Below are positions 34,765 to 47,369 of a DNA stretch of 64,000 nt, piece by piece (position 1 is the first letter of the stretch; each line of letters starts with the position of its first letter). The DNA comes from Mesorhabditis belari (lineage: Eukaryota; Nematoda; Chromadorea; Rhabditida; Rhabditidae), in assembly GCA_958450365.1 (NCBI GenBank), contig CAUEEP010000289.1:62001-126000 (forward strand), in the 5' to 3' direction. Below the pieces are notes generated by a model. The model had not been told where the DNA came from, did no database searches, and was given only the letters and a program-made list of their open reading frames with translations. Both the position numbers and the translations under genes were made by a program.

Positions 34765-36041
34765 GGTAAAATAGGGAAAAGTTTCTTGAAAAAGATGAAA
34801 ACTATTTTGTATTGATTCAAGGTCGCTTTATTGAATAAAGATTTCTTTTTGAAATTGATTATTGGCAAACCGAATAGTTTATGGCTTAGTCTAGCTGTCT
34901 GTACCTGTACCCGTTCTCGGTTTTAGCTTAAAAAGCTTAGAAAATTCCACAATATAGACTTGAACAGGCTATTGGAGAGTTGTAAAACGATTTTGGGGAA
35001 CGTTTTGAAAGCAGTTTAGATTATGGGAGCCACTCTAGCTTTTTTCAAATTCTTCTTGAAACAAAAACTACTGGAATCTGACCGCCGATTTCCATTTGAT
35101 CGGCTGAATTTTAGTCACTTTTGATGAAGGTATAACAAAATTTGATCAATTGGGCTCAAAATTGAGTTAAACGAATGAAATCTGGCAACGAAACTACGGT
35201 TTATCAGAAAATTTGCAAATTACATTCGAGAATTGACTCTGCCACTCGATTACTGAAGCCTTTTTCTTGATTCTGTCAATTTTTTCCCCAATTTTTCATC
35301 ACATTTCTCGTTGGAAGGTCGGTTTTCAGATTTCAGATTCCCTAGTGCACCCTAAATTGCTCGAAATCTCGAAAAGCCCTTATCAGAATCTATCGATGTG
35401 GGGTTGGCCATTGAATAGGACTAAATGAATAGCGCGCCTGGCTAAATCACGGGCACATGAAGTTAAAGAGTAAAATGATCAAGAAAATGAAAACAAAGCT
35501 ATTCTTTTGAAGATTATTGAAAAGTCAGCTCAAGGCTTCTTCAAAGACCTTAAAAACTTCTCTTCTAACCCTCCAATTTCATCCAAATCACTCTTAAAAC
35601 TAAATGAAACCAATTTAGATTCACCCGTGTTCATTTAGATTCACCAATTTAGATTCACCCGTGTTGGCAGTTGATTTGAGTTGCTTTTTTGCTATATCAG
35701 TTACTTGTGCAGTTCAGTTAGATTTAAATCGGTGAGGTATAGATTCTTCAATCTTGAAAAATCGAGCAAATAAAGAATCACAGGACTCGATATGGACTAA
35801 AAATAATCGAACGTTGACAACAACCAACCAACTAATTCGAAGGAATAGTAATTTTGAAAGATGGTTTGCACTTGACGATTTTGAAAGATTCAAAAAGGCG
35901 AATCACTAACAGCAGGTTAATGGAAAAAAAGGTTCACAAAATCAAGAGTATGGCATAGAAGTGTCTAAAATGTGGGTAATCATTGAAAGGAAATCACAAG
36001 CAATGAAAGTTCAGAAGAATGGAAAAACCGACAGAATTCTT
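34765..36041. other. Rearranged end of block C
   Basis: 34765-35280 follows block A 10280-10800. 35300-35400 matches 23840-23940 but lacks the MGKE exon. 35405-35665 matches 24860-25080. At about 35680 the sequence switches to an inverted gene 3' flank (related to 42840-43260) that leads into the orphan exon at 36241-36090. No intact gene. Confidence 0.55.
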
Positions 36042-37095
36042 CAGAAAATCACAATAAGTCCTAGGAAAAGAGCAAAAATACAAATATACCTATGGATATG
36101 ATGCGTCAAAATCGATCAAGATGATCTTTGTCTCCTCTACCAATCGAACCCCACATACGAGCAATGTTTCAGTGGCTTTGAGATCCCAAAAATAGCGAGG
36201 GTCATCCGAACGAGATCGAACGAGATCACGAATGAAGGTACCTTAAAATGGAAAAAAAATTAACCATAGCTCAGTGAAGAGTTTCTCAGATTTTTTTTTT
36301 ATCAACGAGAATGTGCACAAAAGTGTATTTCGTGGATGAAGTGCTGAAAAGAGCAACCACCAAATATGTTTTTGTGTACATTCTACCGTAAATCTCTTGA
36401 TGGCACATTCTAAAACGTGCTCCTTTCATATATTTAACGAAACTTTTTGCCACAAATTTCATTCTTTTCAATTCGTTTAGCAGGTGTATATGCCGTAAAT
36501 ACTGTGAAAGTACCCCACCAGCCTCTAGTGCGTGCCACACGAGTGGGCTACTCTTGCAGTGTTTACAGGAGCTAGTAATAGTATTTTGTTCGGGGTTTTC
36601 CTTTTATTAATTACTATTAATCTCTGCTATAATTTTTCATTTAGGGGAGATGTCGAAAAGGTCGGCGAGAGGGTGGGCGAAATTAATCCAAAAGTTTCGT
36701 TAAATATACGAAAGGAGCACGTTTTAGAATGTGCCATCAAGAGATTTACGGTAGAATGTACACAAAAACATATTTGGTGGTTGCTCTTTTCAGCACTTCA
36801 TCCACGAAATACACTTTTGTGCACATTCTCGTTGATAAAAAAAAAATCTGAGAAACTCTTCACTGAGCTATGGTTAATTTTTTTTCCATTTTAAGGTACC
36901 TTCATTCGTGATCTCGTTCGATCTCGTTCGGATGACCCTCGCTATTTTTGGGATCTCAAAGCCACTGAAACATTGCTCGTATGTGGGGTTCGATTGGTAG
37001 AGGAGACAAAGATCATCTTGATCGATTTTGACGCATCATATCCATAGGTATATTTGTATTTTTGCTCTTTTCCTAGGACTTATTGTGATTTTCTG
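36042..37095. repeat. Nearly perfect 406 bp inverted repeat around a 242 bp loop
   Basis: Arms are 36042-36447 and 36690-37095. Only one mismatch was noticed (near 36429 against 36708). Each arm has a complete terminal exon of the F-box/WD40 family (36241-36090 minus and 36896-37047 plus, each ending DFDASYP) and a piece of R1. The loop holds the short MITE and the first exon start (ATG at 36650). Part of the structure (36401-36880) recurs directly at 37101-37605, offset by 700 bp. Confidence 0.9.
36650..36690 (+). pseudogene. Broken first exon of an F-box/WD40 copy (two occurrences)
   Basis: An ATG after TTTCATTTAGGGGAG begins MSKRSARGWAKLIQK and then runs into inverted R1 sequence. The identical fragment is at 37350-37390. 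The start resembles copy E exon 1 (MSKRSKRSKR). The F-box exon that should follow is absent. The second occurrence is probably the displaced 5' end of copy D. Confidence 0.7.
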
Positions 37096-37390
37096 GCACA
37101 TGGCACATTCTAAAACGTGCTCCTTTCGTATATTTAACGAAACTTTTTGCCACAAATTTCATTCTTTTCAATTCGTTTAGCAGGTGTATATGCCGTAAAT
37201 ACTGTGAAAGTACCCCACCAGCCTCTAGTGCGTGCCACACGAGTGGGCTACTCTTGCAGTGTTTACAGGAGCTAGTAATAGTATTTTGTTCGGGGTTTTC
37301 CTTTTATTAATTACTATTAATCTCTGCTATAATTTTTCATTTAGGGGAGATGTCGAAAAGGTCGGCGAGAGGGTGGGCGAAATTAATCCA

Positions 37391-38230
37391 AAAGTTTCGT
37401 TAAATATACGAAAGGAGCACGTTTTAGAATGTGCCATCAAGAGATTTACGGTAGAATGTACACAAAAACATATTTGGTGGTTGCACTTTTCAAAAAGCTC
37501 TTTTTCATTGCGCGTTTTAGCACTTCATCCACGAAATACACTTTTGTGCACATTCTCGTTGATAGAAAAAAATCTGAGAAACTCTTCACTGAGCTATGCA
37601 ATAAAATCGACGCTAAAATCGAAACTATTATAATGCCAAAAAATACGTTAGTTGCATGCCATAATCTATCAAGCATGGGTGAGTTGAAGGTGATTTTATC
37701 AGGATTGGGGAAAACTGCATTATCGCCCCCTACTGAAGAAGCCCCCGCCCTCCCCCACCGCTGGAGGATCGCGCGATGCAGATCGAACACGCCATCAAGA
37801 GTTTTACGGTAGAATGTAAAGAGCGGGGGGGGGGGCGATAATACATTCCCCAGAAATCCTGATCCCCCTGGGAAAACTGGAAATCCCCCCTGGGAAAACT
37901 GCAGCATTGCCCTCCACGCGACATTGAAGTATCGGTCCCCCACATTTTTTTTAATAATCCAGTGTCCCCGAGGGTTGTCCGTTATTGCAGCAGCCTTGTA
38001 GATTTAGTTCACACACGAAAAACCTTGTAACACTACTTAATGAAAACAAATATCCCTTTAATACAATTATTTCACTAATAGATATTACATTTATTAGAAA
38101 GAATAAACTTTTCTTCAAAGATTCTCTTAAATTTCCCAGAAAACAGACTGCAATTCAATTTGAACACTAAAACCTAAGTTTATCCCGTAGCATTATATTT
38201 CTCATAAACAATTATACTAGAATATTTGAA
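37391..38230 (+). repeat. Inserted R1 and C-rich repeat separating exon 1 and exon 3 of copy D
   Basis: The order is R1 (37391-37640), C-rich repeat with a long G run (37640-37960), and a shared tail (37960-38230). It is collinear with 45840-46680. It occupies the place where the F-box exon and the 229 bp intron of other copies should lie. Confidence 0.65.
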
Positions 38231-38264
38231 ACACTTAGACAACGTCTCAAACTTGCTTTTTTAG

Positions 38265-39842
38265 TTTTCGTTTCCTCGGAGGTTGGGCGACGAATCGAGC
38301 AAATGAGCAAGCGGGAATCACAATCAGTTCACACATTTACCTTCAAGAAGCACAGCATAATCGACAAGCACGCGAGATCGCATATGGACAGTTAGTGACC
38401 TAACTTGTTGCGAAATGAAGTTTTTGCTAGATGTTATGAACGTTTGCCATGGAAGTCGCTGTACTTGCGAAAGAAGCGAATCATTTCGAATTGGCGATCT
38501 CGAGCGATTCAATCAAGCACTGTTCTAGAGGTTTGAATAAATGGTTTGACCGAAAAAATGGTTTTTAGGATGACTTTAAATACCCCATTCGTCTACAAAT
38601 TCATTCTGGTCGTATCATTGCTGGTACTCAGGATTATAAGTTGCGGGTCTGGAATGTTGATGATCCTCAAGTTTATTTTGTTTAATTATTATTCCACGTC
38701 CGAATTTAGCCGGCTTTTACTCTAAATGGTCATCAGAGTCCCCCTTGGTGGTATCAAGTGAGCGAAGATGGCAAATACATTGTCAGGTTGGTTAATAGAC
38801 TATAGCTAGTGTAATTCATAAGTGTTGCCAATGAAGCTAAAGAGATTCAAGCAAAAATTCTTATGACAACAAAGTCTATTGTAATATTTCAGTAGTGGGT
38901 TTGATGAAACGGTGCGCGTTTGGTGTGGTCAAACCGGTGCACAGCTTCATGTTTTGCAGGGTCATACGGATCATATTCCATGGATGAGTCTACATGGCAA
39001 ACGTGAGTGATCTGAATTTTCTGTTTTGGCTAGGATCCTAATGTTTTAGTCTTGTTTCTGGATCGCACGATCAAACACTCCGAGTTTGGGACATTGTCGA
39101 CGGGAAATGCCTTCACATTTTGGCTGGCGAGGCGTGGTATATGGTATGTGTATTAAAGTTATGGCTTGAACAGAGCTAAATTTTAGAATTTTGTGAAATT
39201 TGATGGAGAACGGGTTGTATTTGATGGCCGTGATTGTACCGTAAAGGTTTGTACAGTTATTAGTGCAATTTATAATATTCTATTAGGTTTGGAATGTACA
39301 CACGGGGGAGTGCTTGCACATGTTGACGGGTCACACGGAAGGTATCAATTCTCTTTTGGTGAGTTGAGTTGTCAATTTTTGGCTTTAATCAGGATTCAGT
39401 TTTAGTTTGAGCCAGAGCGCGATCTTGTCGTGTGGGGTTGTCGGGAAGGAACGATTCGCGTCTGGGATGTGCAAAAAGGAAGTGGGTTTTACTTTTTCAC
39501 TATTCTGTTACAATGTCATCTATATTTGTTTCTTTCAGCATGCATCGCACATCTTGTTTGTCTTCAAGAGTTAGGGTTCCCAATTCACTTTGAGATGCAG
39601 CTTCACGGAAACATTTTGGTCCGCTGTTACGACTCGGACATTTGGGTATGTTTAATCAATCCTATCAAAACTACTTCCTTTTATTTAGGTTTGGGACATT
39701 CGTGAGGGTGGTTCATGCCTTCACCACTTGCATGGCGGAAATGGTCAGACGTCGACCATCACTTCATTGCAATTGCTCGACTCCGGACTTTTGGTGACAG
39801 GTTCGATGAATGGCTCGGTCAAGCTGTGGGATGTGAATAAGG
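38265..39842 (+). pseudogene. Copy D: WD40 part of a SEL-10/FBXW7-like gene, no F-box
   Basis: Exons equivalent to 3-13 of the family: 38265-38390, 38431-38530, 38569-38670, 38710-38786, 38893-39002, 39050-39143, 39187-39246, 39287-39358, 39406-39481, 39539-39645, 39689-39842. WD units keep good consensus ([36 protein letters not shown]). The exon at 38893-39002 has lost one base (GGCAAAC where the others have GGCACAAC), which shifts the frame. The F-box exon and the terminal exon are both missing. It cannot encode a normal receptor. It is the best guide to the ancestral sequence of blades 2-3. Confidence 0.85.
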
Positions 39843-41400
39843 GTATGATGTTGTAAATTACCTAATACTATAGGCAATAAGATCCAGACTGCAGGGTGGT
39901 ATATTAGGTATATTTCTATCTTTGCTCTCGTCTAGGCCTTATTGTGATTTTCCGAAGAATTCTGTTGGTTTTTCCATTCTTCTGAACTTTCAATGCTTGT
40001 TCCTTTCAATGATTACCTACATTTTATACAGTTGTATGCCATAGTCTTGATTTTTTGAACCTTTCTTTCCATTAACCTGCTGTTAGTCATTGACCTTCTT
40101 GAATGTTTCAGAATCGTCAAGTGCAAACCGTCTTTCAAAGATACTATTCCTTCGAATTCGTTGGTTGGTTGCTGTCAACATTTGATTATTTTTAGTCCGT
40201 ATTGAGTCCTGTGATTCTTTATTTGCTCGATTTTTCAAGATTGAAGTTTTTTTCGAGATGCGTAAAATATGATAGAATTTATGAGTGATTAGAAGTGAAA
40301 ATTTATGAGTGCAATTCTCTTGCGTATCACCGATTCTCGTGTCATCACAAAGGGGCATCATTGTCTGAAGAAAAAAGGGGAAAAGGGGAAGGGAAAGAGA
40401 AAAAGAAAATCACAGATTAAGTCCAACAGATCGTAATTCTTAGGAGCTAGACAAAGATCGATCGTCAAATTACACGTACATCTTTCAAATCGTTGATCGT
40501 CGACAGATCACAGACTTCAACGATCACTCGCGGCTCCCAAATCATACTTGATTCTCCAATTGATAATTTTCGACAATTTCAGGCCCATCATTCGCATCCC
40601 GAAGCAATTTCAAAACGATGAGAATGTTCTAATAATCGCCAGGAATCAATACGAATAATCAATACGATGACGTAATTTTTATCGTTGATGAGAGGAATTT
40701 TTACGACAACCTAAGCTTTCGTTTCTCTTCGACAATCATTCAAATGACGGGAGCCTGTGAAAGAATGCGTTGCCTGCTTGAAAATGGAGATCTTGATCGG
40801 TAAATAAAGTCACGGAGAAGTGAGATTGGGAGAGGAAGCACGAGAGACGTTCACTAGAGAAATGTTATATTCTTTTTCTTGTTTCTAGCTATTTTAGGCT
40901 TTTCCATCCACTTTTGCAAGAAAACAAGACCAGGTTCCATCAGCAGACCGCAAAACATCAAAAACAAGTTAGATAAATCAGTTTAAACCCCTTAAATTCG
41001 ACAGATGGATGATTACCAAAGAGTGATTAAATTAATTACAAAACAAAAACAAAGGATAAAGAGCGATTCGCAGGTAAAAAAAAGTCTAACTGAAAAGAAG
41101 AGAAGTGTAGAAAAGTGAATGGAAATAGTTGGCTTGAATGGTAGATAGTTTATGCGAAGAGAAGTGTAGAAATCTTCTTTAAGTCGGACAACAACCAAGA
41201 ACAGCATACCTTTTTGAAGCTGTCTGGCTTTCTGACTGTCTGTAACATTGTACTGTAGTGTAAATTGGCACTTTTTAAGGAAAGTATAATGTTACACCGA
41301 TAGAGTAACCAATAAGTTTATCTTTAATTAAATTTATCTAATTAGCGAATAGTTTAAAATCTTACCCAAGAAATAAGTACAAATCACATGTTTATCTCAA
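39843..41400. other. 3' flank of copy D and junction to a second duplicated block
   Basis: 39895-40240 resembles the family 3' flank with the terminal exon deleted. 40250-40680 matches 8580-8240 inverted (CAATCACAGATTAAGTCCAA-type text). 40720-41420 matches 14290-13590 inverted. No gene supported. Confidence 0.55.
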
Positions 41401-41430
41401 AGAGGCAAACATTTTGCAGGGACACAAATC

Positions 41431-41691
41431 ATGGAACATTTTAATTTGGAAGCGAAAAGCGTGTGGAGGCCGATGAAAGACAAGCATTTCGTGCTACTCT
41501 CCAAATACTTTCTTCTCAACAAGCGCGCAACGAGCTTGAAGGAAGATAGCAGTGGGTTGCTCGTATCTCAGATCCTCCCTCCTCGCTGGATTCCCACAGA
41601 AAGCAATGCGAAGTTTTTCATTGAAAAGATTGATCCTCACGAAGAGTTTCACACAATCCACGAAACTCTGCCAATTCTCGTGAAACACTGA
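41431..41691 (+). CDS. MEHFN gene, 86 aa, unknown function
   Basis: The ATG follows an acceptor (CATTTTGCAG, ending 41419) by 11 bases, as in the copy at 13572. The protein starts MEHFNLEAKSVWRPMKDKHF and ends EEFHTIHETLPILVKH. It is basic at first and acidic at the end, with no signal peptide or membrane segment. About 45 residues are shared with the copy at 13572-13357, with a low number of amino-acid changes. The ORF may be a whole small gene or a first exon. The family is not recognised. Confidence 0.45.
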   Translation: MEHFNLEAKSVWRPMKDKHFVLLSKYFLLNKRATSLKEDSSGLLVSQILPPRWIPTESNAKFFIEKIDPHEEFHTIHETLPILVKH

Positions 41692-41699
41692 GAGCAACA

Positions 41700-42060
41700 C
41701 ATTTTCTTTCATCAACGAAAGATTTTCTTTGATAAATTCAAAGAAAAATATTCACAGAGTGCTCAGCAATTCTCCATAAATCTTACGACTTCACGATCAA
41801 CGGTGATACGAATGCCACAATCTGACCGTTCTTCTCCTCGATCTTCGCGTTGAACAGCGTCACTTCGGCACCCCGAGATTCGACGGGATGCGCCCCAAAA
41901 TTTTCTCTGTAAACGCTCTTGCGTTCGTGCAACAATCAACGCCGAAAGTGGGCACTTACACACTTGATTACGGTATAAAGAAAGAAAAAAAAGAAAGACT
42001 ACGGTAGAGAAGAGAAAGTTGACAAGTTTTGACAAGCCCTGACAAGTCAGTTATCCAACC
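41700..42060. other. Stretch with a possible minus-strand exon end
   Basis: On the minus strand about 41900-41789 reads GAHPVESRGAEVTLFNAKIE, then EKNGQIVAFVSPLIVKS and a stop, preceded by an acceptor-like GTTTACAG. Upstream, a hydrophobic stretch (FSTVVFLFFLSL) at 42020-41985 lacks an ATG and a compatible splice phase. Part of this region recurs at 46700-46850 without the coding piece. Weak evidence for a gene remnant. Confidence 0.25.
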
Positions 42061-42327
42061 TCGTACAGTCGCGTAGTCGCAAAGGTTTTTGAGTATTAGT
42101 ATAAACTTCACCTTACCTACGAGTATGTGCATAAAAGGGTATTTCGTGGGTGAAGCGCCAAAAAGGGTAATGAAATTTTTGAAAAGTGGAACCACCCAAA
42201 AATGGGTTAGTGCACATTCTACCGTAAACCTCTTGATGACGCATTCTAAAACCTGGCCCTTTCGTATAATTAAGGAGACTTTTGCCATAAATTTCATTCT
42301 TTTCAATTCGTTTAGCAGCTCTATATA

Positions 42328-42403
42328 CCGTAAATACTTTAATAGTACCTGATCCTCCTCTAGTGCGTGCCACACGCGTGGAGTGCTATTACCGTATTTA
42401 CGG
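42328..42403. mobile_element. Short MITE derivative with cleanest ends
   Basis: 76 bp, from CCGTAAATACTTTAATAGTA to GCTATTACCGTATTTACGG, with TA at 42326-42327 and 42404-42405. It shares its ends with the 265-279 bp elements and looks like an internal-deletion derivative. Confidence 0.8.
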
Positions 42404-42468
42404 TAGCTAGTAATACTAGTATTTTGTTCGGGGACTTTGTAAAAAGACTAGTCTCAAACTTTTTTCAG

Positions 42469-42591
42469 TTTTCGTTTTCTCGGAGGTTGGGCGGCGAACC
42501 GAGCAAATGAGCTAGCGGGAATCACAATCAGTTCACATATGGACCTTCAAGAAGCACAGCAGAATCGGCAAGCACGCGAGATCGCATATGG
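42469..42591 (+). pseudogene. Orphan linker exon of an F-box/WD40 copy
   Basis: After TTTTTTCAG comes the family's third exon (SFRFLGGWAANRANELAGIT), ending abruptly at GCATATGG, where the next text is 3' flank sequence from the opposite strand. No other exon of the same copy is adjacent. It is a rearrangement fragment lying tail to tail with copy E. Confidence 0.75.
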
Positions 42592-43286
42592 TTTGGTTTA
42601 TATAGCGCAAAAAGAATGGTTTGGATCTCGATCCTAAAGTTCACCTTAAACGGGTGCACTTTCCTTGTTAGAGTTTCGTGTAGCAAAATGGTAAGCAGGA
42701 TTCTGTTAATTGAAACCTGTGAACAATCAAAAGTCAAACAGCACACCGTACATTAGAAAACTGTAGGCCTAAAGCCAGAGCTTTTGTCGGAGTGAAAATT
42801 TTCATCTGCAGAATCGAATTCATTGAAGGAGTCTGGCAGTTGACCTGGTTTTTTTGCTTTTGCTTTTTTTGCCAATATCAGTTGCTTGTGCAGTTTATTT
42901 AGATTTAAATCGGTGAGGTATAGATTCTTCAATCTTGAAAAATCGAGCAAATAAAGAATCACAGGACTCGATACGGACTAAAAATAATCAAACGTTGACA
43001 GCAACCAACCAACTAATTCGAAAGAATAGTAACTTTGAAAGACGGTTTGCACTTGACGATTCTGAAACATTCGAGAAGGTCAATGACTAACAGCAGGTTA
43101 ATGGAAAAAAGGTTCACAAAATCAAGAGTATGGCATAGAAGTGTGTAAATTATCGGTAATCATTGGAAGATCAAAATCTAAATCTAATCTAATCAAACCA
43201 CAAGCAATGAAAGTTCAGAAGAATGGAAAAACCGACAGAATTCTTCAGAAAACCACAATAGGGAAATAGCAAAAATACAAATATAC

Positions 43287-45649
43287 CTATGGATATGATG
43301 CGTCAAGATCGATCAAGATGAGCTTTGCCTCCTCTACCGATCGAACTCCACATACGAGTAATGTTTCAGAGGCTTTGAGATTACAATAATAACGGCCAGG
43401 GTCACCCCAACGAGATCGAACGAGATCACGAACGAAGGTACCTTAAAATGAAAAAAATTAATAAGACACTAGACTTTGTCATAGATTGAAGCTTCAATAG
43501 TTGACAAGCCAAGTTGTGTAGTTAATAAGTTCTACTTTAAATCCCGGCTTGCAGTCTGGATCTTATTGCAGATAGCATTAGGTAATTTAAAACCGCATAC
43601 CTTTCTTCACATCCCACAGCTTCACCGAGCCATTCCTCGAACCTGTCACCAAAAGTCCGGAGTCGAGCAATTGCAATGAAGTGATGGTCGACGTCTGACC
43701 ATTTCCGCCATGCAAGTGGTGAAGGCATGAGCCACCCTCACGAATGTCCCAAACCTAAAGAAATGGAAGTAGTTTGCATAGGATTGATTAAACATACCTT
43801 AACTTCCGAGGCGTAATAGCAGGCCAAATTGTTTCCGCGAAGCTGCATCCCAAAGTTACCTGTGTACCTTAAATTGTGACGACAGCCAATAAGTGCGATG
43901 CATGCTGAAAGAAACAAATATAGATGACATGTAACAGAATAGTAACAAGTAAAACTCACTTCCTCTTTGCACATCCCAGACGCGAATCGTTCCGTCATCA
44001 CTACTACCCGACACGACAAGACCGCGCTCTGGCTCAAACTAAAATAGAATCCTGATTAAAGCCAAAATTCGACAACTCAACTCACCAAAAGTGAATCGAC
44101 TGGCCCCGTGGCCCGTCAGCGTGTGCAAACACTCTTCCGTGTGTATAATCCAAACCTAATAGAATATTATAAATTGGACTAGTAACTGTACAAACGTTTA
44201 CGGTAAATCCATGGCCGATAAATACAACCCGTTTTCCATCAAATTTCACAAATACGCCTGAAAGTTAACTTTGTTTAAGCGATAACTTTAATACACATAC
44301 CTCCGCCTCGATAGCCAAAATGTGAAGGCATTTCCCGTCGACAATGTCCCAGACTCGAAGTGTTAGATCCGATGATCCAGAAACAAGACTAAAACATTAT
44401 GATCTTAGCTATAACACAAAATTCAGATCACTCACGTTGTGCCATGTAGACTCATGCATAGAATCAAATCCGTCAAAAAATGAAGCTCTGCACCAGTTTT
44501 ACCACACAAAACGCGCACTGTTCCATCAGACTCGCTACTGAAATCTTACAATAGACTTTGTTGTCATAAGAATCTTTGTTTGAATCTTTTTAGCTTCCTT
44601 GGCAAAACTTATGAATTGCACTAACTATAGGCTATTAACTTAACGAGACAATGTATTTGCCATCTTCGCTCCCTTGATACGAATAACCGGAACCGCGCTG
44701 ACCACTTAGAGTGAAAAGCCGGCTAAATTCGGATGTACAATAACAATTAAACAAAACAAACTTGAGCATCTCCAGCATTCCAGACCCGCAACTTATAATC
44801 ATGAAAACTAGTAATGATACGAGCAGACTGATTTTTCTGATACAAGACTTGATACAGAAGGTCATCCTAAAAGCATCTTTTCGGTTAAATCATTTATTCA
44901 AACATCTAGAACAGTGCTTGATTGAATCGCTCGGGATCGCCAATTCGAAATGATTCGCTTCTTTCGCAAGTACAGCGACTTCCATGGCGAACGCTCATAA
45001 CATCTAGAAAAAAATTCATTCCGCAACAAGTTCGGTCACTAACTGTCCATATGCGATCTCGCGTGCTTGTCGATTCTGATGTGCTTCTTGAAGGTCCATA
45101 TGTGAACAGATTCCGGCTTGCTCATTTGCTCGTTTCACCGCCCAACCCCGAGAAAACGAAAACTAAAAGAAAGTTTGAGACGAGTCTTTTTACAATTTCC
45201 TAAATATGAACCAGTTCATCTAAACAAACATTATCATATGTTTTCCTCGCTTTAAATCTTGGTTTTCTTTGGAATTAATAACATTATTGTCCTATATTTT
45301 ACAAGTCTTAAAATCTAGCCTAATATAAATCTATCAGATATGTATTTTTAAGTGTTATATTATCGGCTCAAAACTGTAACAAACCTTGGCGCATCAAATT
45401 CCACATATCCGTTCTCGAAACATTTCTGTCGCCATGTCTGATCATCTTCACAAATCCGTTGCCACGTCCGCGAAACGCCAGCACAACTCATCAAATCGTG
45501 CGGTGTCAAATGGGCGATGATGCGATAAGCAATCTAAAACTAAACAATTACTCCCACAGGTTTCAACAAACCTCCTTTGGCAATTGTGCCAAGAAGTCCT
45601 TTCGGATTAATGGTTGGTTCCTTTTCGACCTTTTCGACCTTTTCGACAT
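43287..45649 (-). pseudogene. Copy E: SEL-10/FBXW7-like gene with several frameshifts
   Basis: Order on the minus strand: exon 1 (45649-45572, MSKRSKRSKRNQPLIRKDFL), F-box exon (45533-45385, intact), linker exon near 45165-45046, linker/WD exons to 44260, then 44257-44196, 44155-44086, 44038-43960, 43904-43798, 43754-43601 and 43441-43287. The linker exon has lost a base (CTCGGGG for CTCGGAGG) and reaches a stop within ten codons. The exon at 44257-44196 is one base short and meets TGA after three codons. The exon at 44155-44086 is two bases short. The exons from 44038 onward are open and end LILIDLDASYP. Exon 1 repeats the triplet block TCGAAAAGG, so its start differs from B and C. Confidence 0.85.
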
Positions 45650-45651
45650 CT

Positions 45652-46650
45652 CCCCTAAATGAAAAATTATAGCAGAGATTAATAGTAATTAATAAAAGGA
45701 AAACCCCGAACAAAATACTATTACTAGCTCCTGTGAATACTGTAATAGTAGCACCCGTGTGGCACGCACTAGAGGCTGGTGGGGTACTTTCACCGTATTT
45801 AAGGTATATACACCTGCTGAACGAATTGAAAAGAATGAAATTTGTGGCAAAAAGTTTAGTTAAATATACGAAAGGAGCACGTTTTAGAATGCGCCATCAA
45901 GAGATTTACGGTAGAATGTACACAAAAACATATTTGGTGGTTGCACTTTTCAAAAAGCTCTTTTTCATTGCGCTTTTTTAGCACTTCATCCACGAAATAC
46001 ACTTTTGTGCACATTCTCGTTGATAGAAAAAATCTGAGAAACTCTTCACTGAGCTATGCAATAAAATCGACGCTTACGATTTTAAAACTATTATAATGCC
46101 AAAAAAATACGTTAGTTGCATGCCATAATCTATCAAGCATAGGGGTGTTGAAGGTGATTTTATCAGGATTGGGGAAAATTACATTATCACCCCCTACTGA
46201 AGAAGCCCCCGCCCTCCCCTCACCGCTGGAGGATCGCACGATGCAGATCGAACGCGCCATCAAGAGTTTTACGGTAGAATGTAAACAGCGGGGGGCGATG
46301 GATCACATTCCCAGAAATCCTGAATTACCCCCCTGGGAAAACTGCAGCATTGCCCTCCACGCGACATTGAAGTATCGGTCCCCCACAATTTTTTTTAATA
46401 ATCCAGTGTCCCCGAGGGTTGTCCGTTATTGCAGCAGCCTTGTAGATTTAGTTCACACACGAAAAACCTTATAACACTACTTAATGAAAACAAATATCCC
46501 TTTAATACAATTATTTCACTAATAGATATTACATTTATTAGAAAGAATAAACTTTTCTTCAAAGATTCTCTTAAATTTCCCAGAAAACAGACTGCAATTC
46601 AATTTGAACACTAAAACCTAAGTTTATCCCGTAGCATTATATTTCTCATA
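45652..46650 (+). repeat. Upstream flank of copy E: short MITE, R1 and C-rich repeat
   Basis: Short palindromic element at about 45735-45810, R1 at 45815-46060, C-rich repeat at 46090-46400, shared tail to 46650. Collinear with 37100-38170 and partly with 11950-12560. No conserved ORF. Confidence 0.65.
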
Positions 46651-47369
46651 AACACTTATACTAGATCATTTAAAACACTTAGACAAGACTTAACTTAATG
46701 TAGACTTGTCAACTTTCTCTTCTCTACCTTAGTCTTTCTTTTTCTTTCTTTATACCTTAATCAACGGTGTTAGTGCCCACCTCAGCGTTGATTGATACCT
46801 GAACCAAGAGCGTTTACAGAGAAAAATTTTGGGGACGCATTCTTAAATGCACTAGCTACCGTAATCCGCAATTTCCATTGCTTAAAGCCATTTTCCGTTG
46901 TTTTTCAATTCATTTTTCACCGTTTTGCTTTTGCCATTTAATCGCAAATTCATCAAGATCAACTGCTACAACACAAGTTAAGTGTTTTTGAGTTTTTCTG
47001 GAACGGTTCCCTTTGTTTTAATGACTTAATGACGAGAGATGGACGAACACAAATGTCACAAAAACACAAAGAATATTTAAACTTGTTAACTTACCAACCT
47101 TTCAACTTTATTGTTGTTTCTGTTGTTGTTTCGTTAAAAGTTTTGGCAATTCGACATTTGTGTTCGTTCATCTCTCTAGGTGCTTCCTCCAAAATTCCTT
47201 GCTCCATTTGCTTCTTGAGTTCTTCACTGTACTTTGCCAGTAGCTCAGTTTCTCTTTAGTTGTTTAGTCAAGCTGTGCAGGTATTGCATTACCAATTTGA
47301 AGTTGTCATTGATTCGTGGATTTTGCTCGATCCATGGAAATTTAACGTGAACTTTTCCGTTGATAATTT

